A stretch of 64,000 bases of DNA from Burkholderia cepacia (GTDB lineage: Bacteria > Pseudomonadota > Gammaproteobacteria > Burkholderiales > Burkholderiaceae): assembly GCF_001718835.1 (NCBI RefSeq), contig NZ_CP013443.1:682001-746000 (forward strand). The letters are read 5' to 3'. A model generated the notes under the pieces. It did no database searches. It saw only the letters and a program-made list of their open reading frames with translations, and was not told the DNA's origin. The position numbers and the translations under genes were made by a program. Positions 43,373 to 51,663 of the stretch are shown in pieces (within the stretch, counting starts at the first letter, position 1; every line of letters begins with the position of its first letter).

Positions 43373-44530
43373 TCAGCGTGTTTCGGCGAGCGCCAGCGCG
43401 CCGGCCTCCGCGGGCGCCCCATGGCCGGGCTGGCCCGGCTGGCCGGTCGCCGCGAATTCGATGATGCCGCCGCCGAGACAGATCTCGCCGTCGTACAGTA
43501 CGGCCGACTGGCCGGGCGTGACGGCCCACTGCGCGTCGTCGAACGTCAGCGAGAAGCGCTCGCCGCCGGCCCGTGCGAACGAGCAGGCCGCGTCGGCCTG
43601 CCGGTAGCGCGTCTTCGCGCCGCACGCGAAGCCCTCGGCCGGCGGCGCGCCGGCGACCCAGCTCACGTTGCCGGCAACCAGCTCGCGCGACAGCAGCCAC
43701 GGATGATCGTGGCCCTGCACGACGTACAGCGTGTTCGACGCGATGTCCTTCGCGGCGACGAACCACGGTTCGCCGCTGCCGCTCTTGCTGCCGCCGAGGC
43801 CGATGCCCTTGCGCTGGCCGAACGTATAGAACGCGAGGCCGATGTGCTCGCCGACGACCTTGCCGTCCGGCGTCTTCATCGGGCCGGGTTTCGTCGGCAG
43901 ATAGCGGTTCAGGAAATCGCGGAACGGCCGTTCGCCGATGAAGCAGATGCCGGTCGAATCCTTCTTCTTCGCGTTCGGCAGCCCGATCTGCGCGGCGATC
44001 TCGCGCACCTTCGTCTTCGGGATCTCGCCGAGCGGGAACATCGTCTTCGACAGTTGCGCCTGGTTCAGCCGGTGCAGGAAGTACGACTGGTCTTTCGTAT
44101 GATCGAAGGCCTTCAGCAGCTCGAAACGCCCGTCGCGTTCGCGCACGCGCGCATAGTGGCCCGTCGCGATCATTTCCGCGTCGAGCGACATCGCGTGGTC
44201 GAGGAACGCCTTGAACTTGATTTCGGCGTTGCACAGCACGTCGGGGTTCGGCGTGCGGCCGGCCGAGTATTCGCGCAGGAACTCGGCGAACACGCGATCC
44301 TTGTATTCGGCCGCGAAGTTGACCGCTTCCACGTCGATGCCGATCAGGTCGGCCACCGACACGACGTCGATCCAGTCCTGGCGCGTCGAGCAGTATTCGC
44401 CGTCGTCGTCGTCTTCCCAGTTCTTCATGAACAGGCCGACCACGTCGTAACCCTGTTCCTTCAGCAGCCACGCGGTCACCGACGAATCGACGCCGCCCGA
44501 CATGCCCACCACTACACGGCGCTTGCTCAT
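43373..44530 (-). CDS. mnmA: tRNA-specific 2-thiouridylase MnmA
   Basis: Thiolates U34 at the wobble position of tRNA-Lys, -Glu and -Gln, 385 residues. The ATP-pyrophosphatase loop VVVGMSGGVDSSVTAWLL has SGGVDSS at 11-17. The two catalytic cysteines lie in NPDVLCNAEIKF and DSTGICFIGERPF. The C-terminal beta domains follow. The last 25 or so residues (GQPGQPGHGAPAEAGALALAETR) are a low-complexity tail. Its start overlaps the stop of the NUDIX gene by four bases, so the two are coupled. Confidence 0.96.
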   Translation of the reverse strand: MSKRRVVVGMSGGVDSSVTAWLLKEQGYDVVGLFMKNWEDDDDGEYCSTRQDWIDVVSVADLIGIDVEAVNFAAEYKDRVFAEFLREYSAGRTPNPDVLCNAEIKFKAFLDHAMSLDAEMIATGHYARVRERDGRFELLKAFDHTKDQSYFLHRLNQAQLSKTMFPLGEIPKTKVREIAAQIGLPNAKKKDSTGICFIGERPFRDFLNRYLPTKPGPMKTPDGKVVGEHIGLAFYTFGQRKGIGLGGSKSGSGEPWFVAAKDIASNTLYVVQGHDHPWLLSRELVAGNVSWVAGAPPAEGFACGAKTRYRQADAACSFARAGGERFSLTFDDAQWAVTPGQSAVLYDGEICLGGGIIEFAATGQPGQPGHGAPAEAGALALAETR

Positions 44531-45036
44531 TTGTTGACCGCCTGACGTTCGAATGCTTCGGGGCGCGGCGCGACCGAATGCGTATGCACGAAATCGAGCG
44601 GAATGCGTCGCCCGGCGAGGTAATCGTCGACGCAGCGCATCACCGCGGGCGAGCGATGGCGCGCGCTGCACGCGCGCAGTTCGTCGGCGGTCATCCACAG
44701 CGTGCGGACGATGCCGTCGTCGAGCGCGTGGCCCGCGATCGGCTCGCCGGCCGTGCCGCAGAACGTGAAGCGCAGGTAGGTCGCGCCGGCCGTGCCGGGA
44801 CGGTCGTAGTGCGCGAGATAGACGCCGACGAGCGCGTCGGGCGTGAACGGGTGCGCGGTTTCCTCGAGCGTCTCTCGGATCACGGCGTCGGCCAGCGTTT
44901 CGCCGGCTTCGAGATGGCCTGCCGGCTGGTTGATGCGCAGGCCCGACGAGGTTTCTTCCTCGATCACGAGAAAGCGGCCGGCGTGCTCGACGAGCGCCGC
45001 GACCGTCACATGCGGGGTCCAGATTTCGGGTTTCAT
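44527..45036 (-). CDS. NUDIX hydrolase (NudJ-like)
   Basis: Pyrophosphohydrolase of 169 residues. The NUDIX box is GHLEAGETLADAVIRETLEE, matching G-x5-E-x7-RE-x-x-EE, though the usual final Gly is Ala. TPHVTVAALVEHAGRFLVIEEE at the start and the placement just before mnmA resemble E. coli nudJ-mnmA. NudJ acts on phosphorylated thiamine precursors and nucleoside di- and triphosphates; the substrate here is inferred only. ATG 45036 was used; an open frame continues to 45162 without similarity. Confidence 0.87.
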   Translation of the reverse strand: MKPEIWTPHVTVAALVEHAGRFLVIEEETSSGLRINQPAGHLEAGETLADAVIRETLEETAHPFTPDALVGVYLAHYDRPGTAGATYLRFTFCGTAGEPIAGHALDDGIVRTLWMTADELRACSARHRSPAVMRCVDDYLAGRRIPLDFVHTHSVAPRPEAFERQAVNK

Positions 45037-45317
45037 GGTTCGGCATTTTACCGGTTGCGCCCGGACACTGCCGGGCATGCAGCGATGGATGTTCCGACCC
45101 CGAAAGATCATCGACGCGGGCGGCGCGCGTCTGTCAAGTGCTGCAATGCAACAGCGCCGCACGATCGTGCGGAAACTGCTGGCGCGCCCCCCGCTTTCGG
45201 TTAAAGTGCACCGTGATAGCCGTTGCTCGTGAGCCGGTATGCAAGCCTGTCCGGCTCGCCGTCGCAGTAAGAATCGAATTGAAGAATTAATTACTGTAAT
45301 GACTGGAGGAATCGACG

Positions 45318-46457
45318 ATGCATATTGGCGTGCCTGCCGAAACGCGGGCGAACGAGGCGCGGGTGGCCGCGACGCCGGAAACCGTGAAGAAATACGCGGC
45401 GGCCGGCCACCGCGTGAGCGTGGCGAAGGGCGCGGGCGTCGCGGCCAGTTATCCCGACGAAGCCTATGCGGCCGCCGGTGCCGAACTGACCGGCCAGTCG
45501 GCCGCGTTCGACGTCGACATCGTGCTGAAGGTCCAGGCGCCCACCGACGCCGAGCTGCCGTCGCTCAAGCGCGGCGCCGTGCTGGCCGGCATGCTCGATC
45601 CGTTCAACGGCGAGCAGGCGGCGAAGCTCGCCGCGGCCGGCGTGACGGGCTTCGCGCTCGAAGCCGCGCCGCGCACGACGCGCGCGCAGGGGCTCGACGT
45701 GCTGTCGTCGCAGGCGAACATCGCGGGCTACAAGGCCGTGCTGGTTGCCGCGGCGCTGTATCCGCGCTTCTTTCCGATGCTGATGACGGCCGCGGGCACC
45801 GTGAAGGCCGCGCGCGTGCTGATCCTCGGCGCGGGCGTCGCGGGCCTGCAGGCGATCGCGACCGCGAAGCGCCTCGGCGCGGTGATCGAGGCGTCCGACG
45901 TACGGCCGGCCGTGAAGGAGCAGATCGAGTCGCTCGGCGCGAAATTCCTCGACGTCCCGTTCGAAACCGACGAGGAGCGCGACGCTGCGCAGGGCGTGGG
46001 CGGTTATGCGCGCCCGATGCCGCCGTCGTGGCTCGGCCGCCAGGCCGCGCTCGTGCACGAGCGCGCGAAGCAGGCCGACATCGTGATCACCACCGCGCTG
46101 ATTCCCGGGCGCCCGGCGCCGACCTTGATCTCGGTCGAAACCGTGCAGTCGATGAAGCCGGGCTCGGTGCTCGTCGATCTCGCGGCCGGCCGCGGCCCCG
46201 AATTCGACGGCCGCAAGAGCGGCAACTGCCCGCTGACGGTCGCCGACCAGGTGATCGCGCACCACGGCGTGACGATCGCCGGCTATACGAATCTCGCGTC
46301 GATGGTCGCCTCGGACGCGTCGGCGCTGTATGCGCGCAACCTGCTCGACTTCCTGAAGCTGATCGTCACGAAGGAGGGCACGCTGAACATCGACCTGGCC
46401 GACGACATCGTCGCCGCGACGCTCCTGTGCCGCGACGGCGAAGTCACGCGCACATGA
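45318..46457 (+). CDS. pntA: NAD(P) transhydrogenase subunit alpha, part 1
   Basis: NAD(H)-binding domain I of the proton-translocating transhydrogenase, 379 residues. It starts MHIGVPAETRANEARVAATPETVKKYAAAGH and has the alanine dehydrogenase/PNT fold. The nucleotide-binding motif ILGAGVAGLQAIATAKRLGA is at about residues 169-188, and QADIVITTALIPGRPAPTLIS follows. In E. coli this domain is fused to the membrane part; here, as in many alpha- and betaproteobacteria, the alpha subunit is split into two genes. The second part follows after 10 bp. Confidence 0.95.
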   Translation: MHIGVPAETRANEARVAATPETVKKYAAAGHRVSVAKGAGVAASYPDEAYAAAGAELTGQSAAFDVDIVLKVQAPTDAELPSLKRGAVLAGMLDPFNGEQAAKLAAAGVTGFALEAAPRTTRAQGLDVLSSQANIAGYKAVLVAAALYPRFFPMLMTAAGTVKAARVLILGAGVAGLQAIATAKRLGAVIEASDVRPAVKEQIESLGAKFLDVPFETDEERDAAQGVGGYARPMPPSWLGRQAALVHERAKQADIVITTALIPGRPAPTLISVETVQSMKPGSVLVDLAAGRGPEFDGRKSGNCPLTVADQVIAHHGVTIAGYTNLASMVASDASALYARNLLDFLKLIVTKEGTLNIDLADDIVAATLLCRDGEVTRT

Positions 46458-46467
46458 GGAGGAGACC

Positions 46468-46794
46468 ATGGAAGTCGTCAATCACACGGTGATCGACGTG
46501 ATCATCTTCGTGCTGGCGGTGTACGTCGGCTACCACGTGGTGTGGAACGTCACGCCGGCGCTGCATACGCCGCTGATGGCCGTGACCAACGCGATCTCGG
46601 CGATCGTGATCGTCGGCGCGATGCTCGCGGCGGCGCTCACCGTCGGCACGACCGGCAAGGTGTTCGGCACGCTCGCGGTCGCGCTCGCGGCGGTCAACGT
46701 GTTCGGCGGCTTCCTCGTGACGAGGCGCATGCTCGAGATGTTCCGCAAGAAGGCGCCCCGGCAGCCCGAACGCGGCAAGGGGGACGCGCGATGA
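46468..46794 (+). CDS. pntAb: NAD(P) transhydrogenase subunit alpha, part 2
   Basis: Membrane part of the alpha subunit, 108 residues with three to four helices, including YHVVWNVTPALHTPLMAVTNAISAI, the hallmark of this domain. It forms the proton channel with PntB. A GAGGAGGAGACC ribosome binding site precedes the ATG. The stop overlaps the pntB start by four bases. Confidence 0.95.
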   Translation: MEVVNHTVIDVIIFVLAVYVGYHVVWNVTPALHTPLMAVTNAISAIVIVGAMLAAALTVGTTGKVFGTLAVALAAVNVFGGFLVTRRMLEMFRKKAPRQPERGKGDAR

Positions 46795-48245
46795 GCATGA
46801 ACGTCGTCACGCTGCTGTACCTCGTTGCATCGGTGTGTTTCATCCAGGCGCTGAAGGGCCTGTCGAACCCGAAGAGCGCGCGGCGCGGCAACCTGTTCGG
46901 GATGGCCGGGATGGCCGTCGCGATCCTCACGACGATCGCGCTGATCGCCAGGCAGGCGGCCTGGCTCGGCGCGAACCTGCCGCTCGGCCTCGCGCTGGTG
47001 CTCGGCGCGCTGATCGTCGGCGGCGGCGTGGGGGCGTTCGTCGCCGCGCGCGTCGAGATGACGAAGATGCCGGAACTCGTCGCGGCGATGCACTCGCTGA
47101 TCGGTCTCGCGGCCGTGTGCATCGCGTACGCGGTGGTGTCGGAGCCGGAAGCGTTCGGGCTCGTGCCGCAGGAGGCCGTCGCGCCGGACTTCATTCCGTA
47201 CGGCAATCGCGTCGAGCTGTTCGTCGGCACGTTCGTCGGCGCGATCACGTTCTCCGGTTCGGTGATCGCGTTCGGCAAGCTGTCGGGCAAGTACACGTTC
47301 CGGCTGTTCCAGGGCGCGCCGGTCGTGTATGCGGGCCAGCACCTGCTCAACCTGATGCTCGCGCTCGGGATGCTCGGCTTCGGCATCCTGTTCTTCATCA
47401 CGCAGTCGTGGCTGCCGTTCGTCATCGTGACGGCGATCGCGTTCGCGCTCGGCGTGCTGATCATCATCCCGATCGGCGGCGCGGACATGCCGGTGGTCGT
47501 GTCGATGCTGAACTCGTACTCCGGATGGGCGGCGGCCGGCATCGGCTTCTCGCTGAACAACGCGATGCTGATCATCGCGGGGTCGCTGGTCGGCTCGTCG
47601 GGCGCGATCCTCTCGTACATCATGTGCCACGCGATGAACCGCTCGTTCTTCAACGTGCTCCTCGGCGGTTTCGGCGGCGACGCGGCGGGCGGCGCCGCCG
47701 CGGGCGCGAAGGAGCAGCGGCCGGTGAGGTCGGGTTCGGCCGACGATGCGGCGTTCATGCTCGGCAACGCGGAAACGGTCGTGATCGTGCCGGGCTACGG
47801 GTTGGCCGTCGCCCGTGCGCAGCATGCGCTGAAGGAACTGACCGACAAGCTGGTCGAGAAGGGCATCGACGTGAAGTACGCGATCCATCCGGTCGCGGGG
47901 CGGATGCCGGGCCACATGAACGTGCTGCTCGCGGAAGCGGAAGTGCCGTACGAGATCGTGTTCGAGATGGACGACATCAACGGCGAATTCGGCCAGGTCG
48001 ACGTCGTGCTCGTGCTCGGTGCGAACGACGTCGTGAACCCGGCCGCGAAGAACGACCCGGCATCGCCGATCGCGGGGATGCCGATCATCGAGGCGTACAA
48101 GGCGCGCACGGTGATCGTCAACAAGCGTTCGATGGCGGCCGGCTACGCGGGCCTCGACAACGACCTGTTCTACATGGACAAGACGATGATGGTGTTCGGC
48201 GATGCGAAGAAGGTGATCGAGGACATGGTGAAGGCGGTCGATTGA
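46791..48245 (+). CDS. pntB: NAD(P) transhydrogenase subunit beta
   Basis: Beta subunit with membrane helices (about residues 1-270) and the NADP(H)-binding domain III at the C-terminus, 484 residues. Characteristic parts are GAITFSGSVIAFGKLSGKY, MLNSYSGWAAAGIGFSL, IVPGYGLAVARAQHALKEL, HPVAGRMPGHMNVLLAEA, DVVNPAAKNDPASPIAGMP and VNKRSMAAGYAG. The complex reduces NADP+ with NADH using the proton gradient. It is translationally coupled to the preceding gene. Confidence 0.97.
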   Translation: MSMNVVTLLYLVASVCFIQALKGLSNPKSARRGNLFGMAGMAVAILTTIALIARQAAWLGANLPLGLALVLGALIVGGGVGAFVAARVEMTKMPELVAAMHSLIGLAAVCIAYAVVSEPEAFGLVPQEAVAPDFIPYGNRVELFVGTFVGAITFSGSVIAFGKLSGKYTFRLFQGAPVVYAGQHLLNLMLALGMLGFGILFFITQSWLPFVIVTAIAFALGVLIIIPIGGADMPVVVSMLNSYSGWAAAGIGFSLNNAMLIIAGSLVGSSGAILSYIMCHAMNRSFFNVLLGGFGGDAAGGAAAGAKEQRPVRSGSADDAAFMLGNAETVVIVPGYGLAVARAQHALKELTDKLVEKGIDVKYAIHPVAGRMPGHMNVLLAEAEVPYEIVFEMDDINGEFGQVDVVLVLGANDVVNPAAKNDPASPIAGMPIIEAYKARTVIVNKRSMAAGYAGLDNDLFYMDKTMMVFGDAKKVIEDMVKAVD

Positions 48246-48345
48246 ACCCGGAGCGGGCGCGCGCGGCGGTGGCCGGGCTGCGCGAGCCATTTTGTCTATC
48301 TCGCGACGAACGTCTTGATTGCGAGCGCAATGAGGTCGAAGCGAT

Positions 48346-48756
48346 TCACCGTTTTTTTTCCGTCTCGGATTGGCATGAGCCCTGTCGCGTGCGTGGATCG
48401 GGACCGTAACGGTTGCCGGGGTCGACCGGGGCGAGTGCCAGCGATACGACGATCACGACCGGTGCGACGAAGAGGAAGTAGCCGACGCACAGCAGGCCCG
48501 AGCGATTGCTGTCATGCAGTCTGCGCACGTTGTAGGACAACGTCGCGACCAGCGTGAGCAGGCTCAGCGCGAACAGCGGGACGTCATGACGATCGAATGC
48601 GTCCATGATCCAATGCGCGAGCGCATAGCCGAGCGCGTAGTGGAGCACGACGAACGACAGGAAATCCCGGCGCGTTTCCCGTCCGTGAAATGTCAGCGCG
48701 TCGCGATAGCCGCGCAGCCAGGCGCCGAGGATGCGGTGCAGCGCCGCGCTACGCAT
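48346..48756 (-). CDS. DUF805 family membrane protein
   Basis: Inner-membrane protein of 136 residues with three to four helices. DUF805 marks are the FHGRETRRDFLSFVVLHY start region and NVRRLHDSNRSGLLCVGYF. Members resemble E. coli YhaH/YhaI and have no known function. The start overlaps the stop of the preceding unknown membrane gene by eight bases, so the two are coupled. It is convergent with pntB. Confidence 0.83.
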   Translation of the reverse strand: MRSAALHRILGAWLRGYRDALTFHGRETRRDFLSFVVLHYALGYALAHWIMDAFDRHDVPLFALSLLTLVATLSYNVRRLHDSNRSGLLCVGYFLFVAPVVIVVSLALAPVDPGNRYGPDPRTRQGSCQSETEKKR

Positions 48757-49246
48757 GATTCCGGTGCAGACGGACGACGCCCAGCGCGATCGCGTAGGCT
48801 AGCACGCCCAACCCCGGGAGTACGCCGATCTGATAGAGCGGGATGGCCGCCAGCGGTAACGCCACGCTGATGCCTATCGTGTCCGTCATGCCGATGAATG
48901 TTGACGCGTGCATGCGCACCGCCAGGAACGAGAAAACAGGCGCGGCTATCGCGATGACCGCGAGCCACGTGCGTGCGTTGGCTGCGGCGACAGCGGACAG
49001 CGCGAGCCGCTCGCACACGGCGAGGCCGATGCCGACCGCGAGACCGAAGAACCCGAGCGACGCTGCCGTGGCCGCGCGATGCGCGCATGCGCTGCCCGGT
49101 TCATCGGCAACGAGCGACACCGAATTGGCGTCGGTATTTACGACGGCTGCAAGCAGCCAGTCATATAACGCATTTCCCGCCAGCGCGAACAAGGTGGCGA
49201 GGGTAATGGGAATGAGCGCGGACGCCCATCGCTTCGATTGGGTCAT
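48749..49246 (-). CDS. Unknown multi-pass membrane protein
   Basis: Hydrophobic protein of 165 residues with four to five predicted helices and no family that I recognise. It starts MTQSKRWASALIPITLATLF; a loop with two cysteine-free charged stretches is followed by ACAHRAATAASLGFFGLAVG. Codon use is less G+C-biased than in the flanking housekeeping genes. It lies between another unknown gene (26 bp upstream) and the DUF805 gene, with which it overlaps, so the three may be one accessory operon. Confidence 0.62.
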   Translation of the reverse strand: MTQSKRWASALIPITLATLFALAGNALYDWLLAAVVNTDANSVSLVADEPGSACAHRAATAASLGFFGLAVGIGLAVCERLALSAVAAANARTWLAVIAIAAPVFSFLAVRMHASTFIGMTDTIGISVALPLAAIPLYQIGVLPGLGVLAYAIALGVVRLHRNHA

Positions 49247-49272
49247 GGCGGTCTCGCAGCGTTTTGGGGCGC

Positions 49273-49977
49273 TCAGAACTGCAGCACGGGAAGCTTCGCG
49301 TTCAGCTCGCGCAAGGTTCGATCGACCTGCTCGATCGTATTCAGCAGCACCAGCTCGCGGGTCGTGCTGTTGTATTTGGCGATGGCGGTCGACGGCGACA
49401 AGCCACCGTCACGTTGCAAGAATACCGCTCGCGTATTGCCATGCAGCATAACCGCCGGCAGCGGATCGACGCCGAAGATGTACGGTGAGCGGGAGGCGAA
49501 CGCGCGCTGTTTCGTCAGCGTCTCGGGGATCAGGTCGCCGAGCGCGGGCAGCGGCTGGACGAGGTTGGTGAAGCCGGCGTACTCAAGTTTCACGGAGCGG
49601 GCGCCGTTGGGGCGGGTTGAAATGCCGATGCCCAGTGAGCCTTTGACGAGTTGCCACGGCGATAGGGACCTACCGGTGACCGGCTTGCCGTCAAGGTAGG
49701 TGTCGTGCAGGTCGTGTATCTGCAGGACGACGCGATAGATTTGCGTGATGCTGGGGCCGATGGTGTTGCCGAACGACGGCATGCCGGGCTTGGCATGCAC
49801 TTGTTCGATGATCAGACACAACCCGGTGGGGGTGCCGTAGCGGATATTCGATGTCACGAAGGAAAAGACCCGTGCGGTCGAAGGAATCGGGTCTTTCCTT
49901 ATAAGAGGTTTCGCGATCGAATGACATGGGACGGATACGAAAGTGGCGGCGCCGACTTGCTCGGCGCCGGCTTTCAT
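49273..49977 (-). CDS. Hypothetical protein, start uncertain
   Basis: Open frame of 234 codons from ATG 49977; no family recognised. The product is mixed alpha/beta with no signal peptide or membrane helix, and contains TSNIRYGTPTGLCLIIEQVH, YRVVLQIHDLHDTYLDGKPV and a C-terminal STTRELVLLNTIEQVDRTLR. Base composition is lower in G+C than its surroundings. Two inverted repeats lie inside the first 40 codons: 49859-49900 and one around 49948-49973. A GTG at 49857 would start after both and give 194 residues, but no start has a good Shine-Dalgarno. Co-orientation with the next two membrane genes suggests a joint accessory unit. Confidence 0.5.
   Translation of the reverse strand: MKAGAEQVGAATFVSVPCHSIAKPLIRKDPIPSTARVFSFVTSNIRYGTPTGLCLIIEQVHAKPGMPSFGNTIGPSITQIYRVVLQIHDLHDTYLDGKPVTGRSLSPWQLVKGSLGIGISTRPNGARSVKLEYAGFTNLVQPLPALGDLIPETLTKQRAFASRSPYIFGVDPLPAVMLHGNTRAVFLQRDGGLSPSTAIAKYNSTTRELVLLNTIEQVDRTLRELNAKLPVLQF
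49859..49900. terminator. Terminator-like inverted repeat within the 5' part of an unknown gene
   Basis: AAGGAAAAGACCCG / CGGGTCTTTCCTT, 12 pairs with one bulge and a 15-nt loop; on the minus strand the 3' arm contains TTTT. It could be the terminator of the WYL regulator gene that ends about 100 bp upstream, in which case the following gene starts later than its longest frame. Confidence 0.4.
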
Positions 49978-49996
49978 CTCGCGACGATACAACGCG

Positions 49997-50683
49997 TCAC
50001 TTCATCGGCGCTTCCGCGATCCGCATGTAGTCGGCGATCCGCCGTCCTTCCATGTCCGGAAACTGCTCGTGCACGACGATGTCGCCCATCCGCGCGATGT
50101 CGAAGGTGCGGAAATCGCCGCGCAGCTCGCACCACGCGCCGATCGTCCAGCGTCCGCCCCAGTAGACGAGCCCGAGCGGCCACACGCGGCGTTGCGAATG
50201 CGCGCCGAGCCGGTCGCGGTAGTCGAAGCTGACGACGTGGCGCGTGTCGATGGCCTGGTGGATCGCATCGACCTTCGCGCAAAACGTCTCGTCGATGTGG
50301 AACGACGGCGCGAACACGGGCAGGCGGTCGAGCGCCGTGCGCTTGTCGGCCGGCATCGCCGACGCGATCTTCGCGAGCGCCGAGCGCGCGCCGCTTGCAA
50401 AGCGTGCGCCGCCCCAGGTTTCGAGCATGCGTGCGCCGGTGGCGAGCGCCGCGAGCTCCTCGGCCGTGAACGTGAGCGGCGGCAGGCTCGCGTTGCGGTT
50501 CAGCCGGTAGCCGATGCCGGCTTCGCCTTCGATCGGCACCCCTGACAGTTGCAGGTCGCGCACGTCGCGATAGACCGTGCGCGGCGACACCGACAGCCAG
50601 TCGGCCAGCTGCTGCGCGGTCGTGAGGCGACGCCCGCGCAGCAGCTCGGCGATCTGGAACAGGCGGTCGGCACGGCGCGTCAT
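49997..50683 (-). CDS. WYL-domain transcriptional regulator (YafY/DeoR type)
   Basis: Regulator of 228 residues. The N-terminal winged helix MTRRADRLFQIAELLRGRRL ... LADWLSVSPRTVYRDVRDLQLSG covers residues 1-60. The WYL domain follows, with the region SFDYRDRLGAHSQRRVWPLGLVYWGGRWTIGAWC carrying the ligand-binding residues. YafY-type regulators are commonly paired with a glyoxalase/VOC gene, and here the VOC gene lies 73 bp upstream on the same strand. A CTGACA-N6-TGTCAG site before the VOC gene is a candidate target. Confidence 0.87.
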   Translation of the reverse strand: MTRRADRLFQIAELLRGRRLTTAQQLADWLSVSPRTVYRDVRDLQLSGVPIEGEAGIGYRLNRNASLPPLTFTAEELAALATGARMLETWGGARFASGARSALAKIASAMPADKRTALDRLPVFAPSFHIDETFCAKVDAIHQAIDTRHVVSFDYRDRLGAHSQRRVWPLGLVYWGGRWTIGAWCELRGDFRTFDIARMGDIVVHEQFPDMEGRRIADYMRIAEAPMK

Positions 50684-50756
50684 GACGGCACCTCGGCTCC
50701 AACGGCAGTGGGGACTTCGCGATGATAGCGCCGCGCGGGCCAGACGGCCGCTGCGC

Positions 50757-51161
50757 TCAGTGGCATTTCGGCGCGTGCAGGCCGACGCGGTTGCCTTCGG
50801 TGTCGATCAGGTAGCCGACGTAGCCGTAGTTGTTCGGCAGCTCGACGACGGAGCCCTGCACGACGCCGCCCGCGCGCTTCGCGCGTTCGAGCGCCGCGAC
50901 GACCGATTCGCCGGCGTTCAGGTAGACGAGCACGCCGTTGGCGCTCGGCTTGATCTGCTGCGGATCGAACACGATGCTGCCGCCCGTGCTCGATGCGTCG
51001 CGGTCGAACGTGGCCATCGGCACGCCGCCGACGACTTCGCGCTGCAGCGTCGTTTGCAGCACGGTTTCGTAGAAGCGGATCGCCCGGTCGAAATCGAGGG
51101 ACGGAATGTCGAACCACGCGATCGCGCGCTCCTGGGTGGCAGTGGCAGTTGCGGACGTCAT
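50757..51161 (-). CDS. VOC family (glyoxalase/bleomycin resistance-like) protein
   Basis: Protein of 134 residues made of two beta-alpha-beta-beta-beta modules. It has IAWFDIPSLDFDRAIRFYETVLQ at the start, VLVYLNAGESVVAALERAKRAGG in the linker, and the C-terminal YVGYLIDTEGNRVGLHAPKCH with the terminal metal-ligand glutamate region. The substrate is unknown. The chosen start MTSATATATQERA at 51161 follows a good ribosome binding site (GGAGCTC); the frame runs on to 51461 without similarity. Regulation is probably by the adjacent WYL protein. Confidence 0.83.
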   Translation of the reverse strand: MTSATATATQERAIAWFDIPSLDFDRAIRFYETVLQTTLQREVVGGVPMATFDRDASSTGGSIVFDPQQIKPSANGVLVYLNAGESVVAALERAKRAGGVVQGSVVELPNNYGYVGYLIDTEGNRVGLHAPKCH

Positions 51162-51247
51162 GACGAGCTCCTTGTTGCGTTGTTGTTCGGATTCGGTGCG
51201 GAAACCAGCCTTGCATTGCGCCGGGATTGCAGTGTGATCGCGGCCTG

Positions 51248-51265
51248 CTGACACCGTATTGTCAG
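51248..51265. promoter_or_regulatory. Inverted repeat before the VOC gene (candidate WYL regulator site)
   Basis: CTGACA-N6-TGTCAG, perfect 6-bp arms, with a further TGTCAG half site at 51272-51277. It lies in the divergent promoter region, on the VOC side of the ArsR palindrome. Confidence 0.5.
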
Positions 51266-51279
51266 TAGAGTTGTCAGCC

Positions 51280-51307
51280 TTGACATGCAACCATTTGGTT
51301 GCATAAT
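51280..51307 (+). promoter_or_regulatory. arsR promoter with built-in operator
   Basis: Consensus -35 TTGACA (51280-51285), 16-bp spacer, -10 CATAAT (51302-51307). The spacer is filled by ATGCAACCA-TT-TGGTTGCAT (51285-51304), a 9-2-9 palindrome, so a bound ArsR dimer would exclude RNA polymerase. The CAACCA/TGGTTG core fits sites reported for ArsR regulators paired with SRPBCC proteins. Confidence 0.8.
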
Positions 51308-51330
51308 GAAGCCATTGACCCGGGAGCGGC

Positions 51331-51663
51331 ATGGACCTCGTTTTCAAGGCGCTGGCCGATGCCACGCGCCGCCAGTTGCTCGACCTGCTGCATGCGAAAA
51401 GCGGGCAGACGCTGTCCGAGCTGTGCGACGGGCTCGCGATGAGCCGGCAGGCCGCGAGCAAGCATCTCGCGCTGCTCGAGGCCGCGAATCTCGTCGCGAC
51501 GACGTGGCGCGGCAGGGAGAAGCTGCATTACCTGAATCCGGTGCCGATCCACGACATCGCGGAACGCTGGATCGGCAAGTTCGAGCGTCAGCGCCTGCAG
51601 GCGCTGGCGGATCTCAAGCGCGGGCTGGAAGCGGCCCGCGATCCTGGAGACGACGATGAGTAA
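51331..51663 (+). CDS. ArsR-family transcriptional regulator
   Basis: Winged-helix regulator of 110 residues: MDLVFKALADATRRQLLDLLH, ELCDGLAMSRQAASKHLALLEAANLV as recognition helix, and the wing TTWRGREKLHYLNPVPI. It lacks the metal-binding cysteine pair ELCVCDL of true ArsR/SmtB metal sensors, so it is the ArsR type found next to SRPBCC genes. The start is ATG 51331 with GGGAGCGGC upstream. It overlaps the SRPBCC gene by eight bases and probably represses its own operon through the palindrome in its promoter. Confidence 0.88.
   Translation: MDLVFKALADATRRQLLDLLHAKSGQTLSELCDGLAMSRQAASKHLALLEAANLVATTWRGREKLHYLNPVPIHDIAERWIGKFERQRLQALADLKRGLEAARDPGDDDE

Noticed and set aside
43041..43607. A 188-codon plus-strand frame in the gap before mnmA
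   Set aside because: Composition is Arg/Ala/Gly-rich without motif, and half of it is antisense to mnmA.
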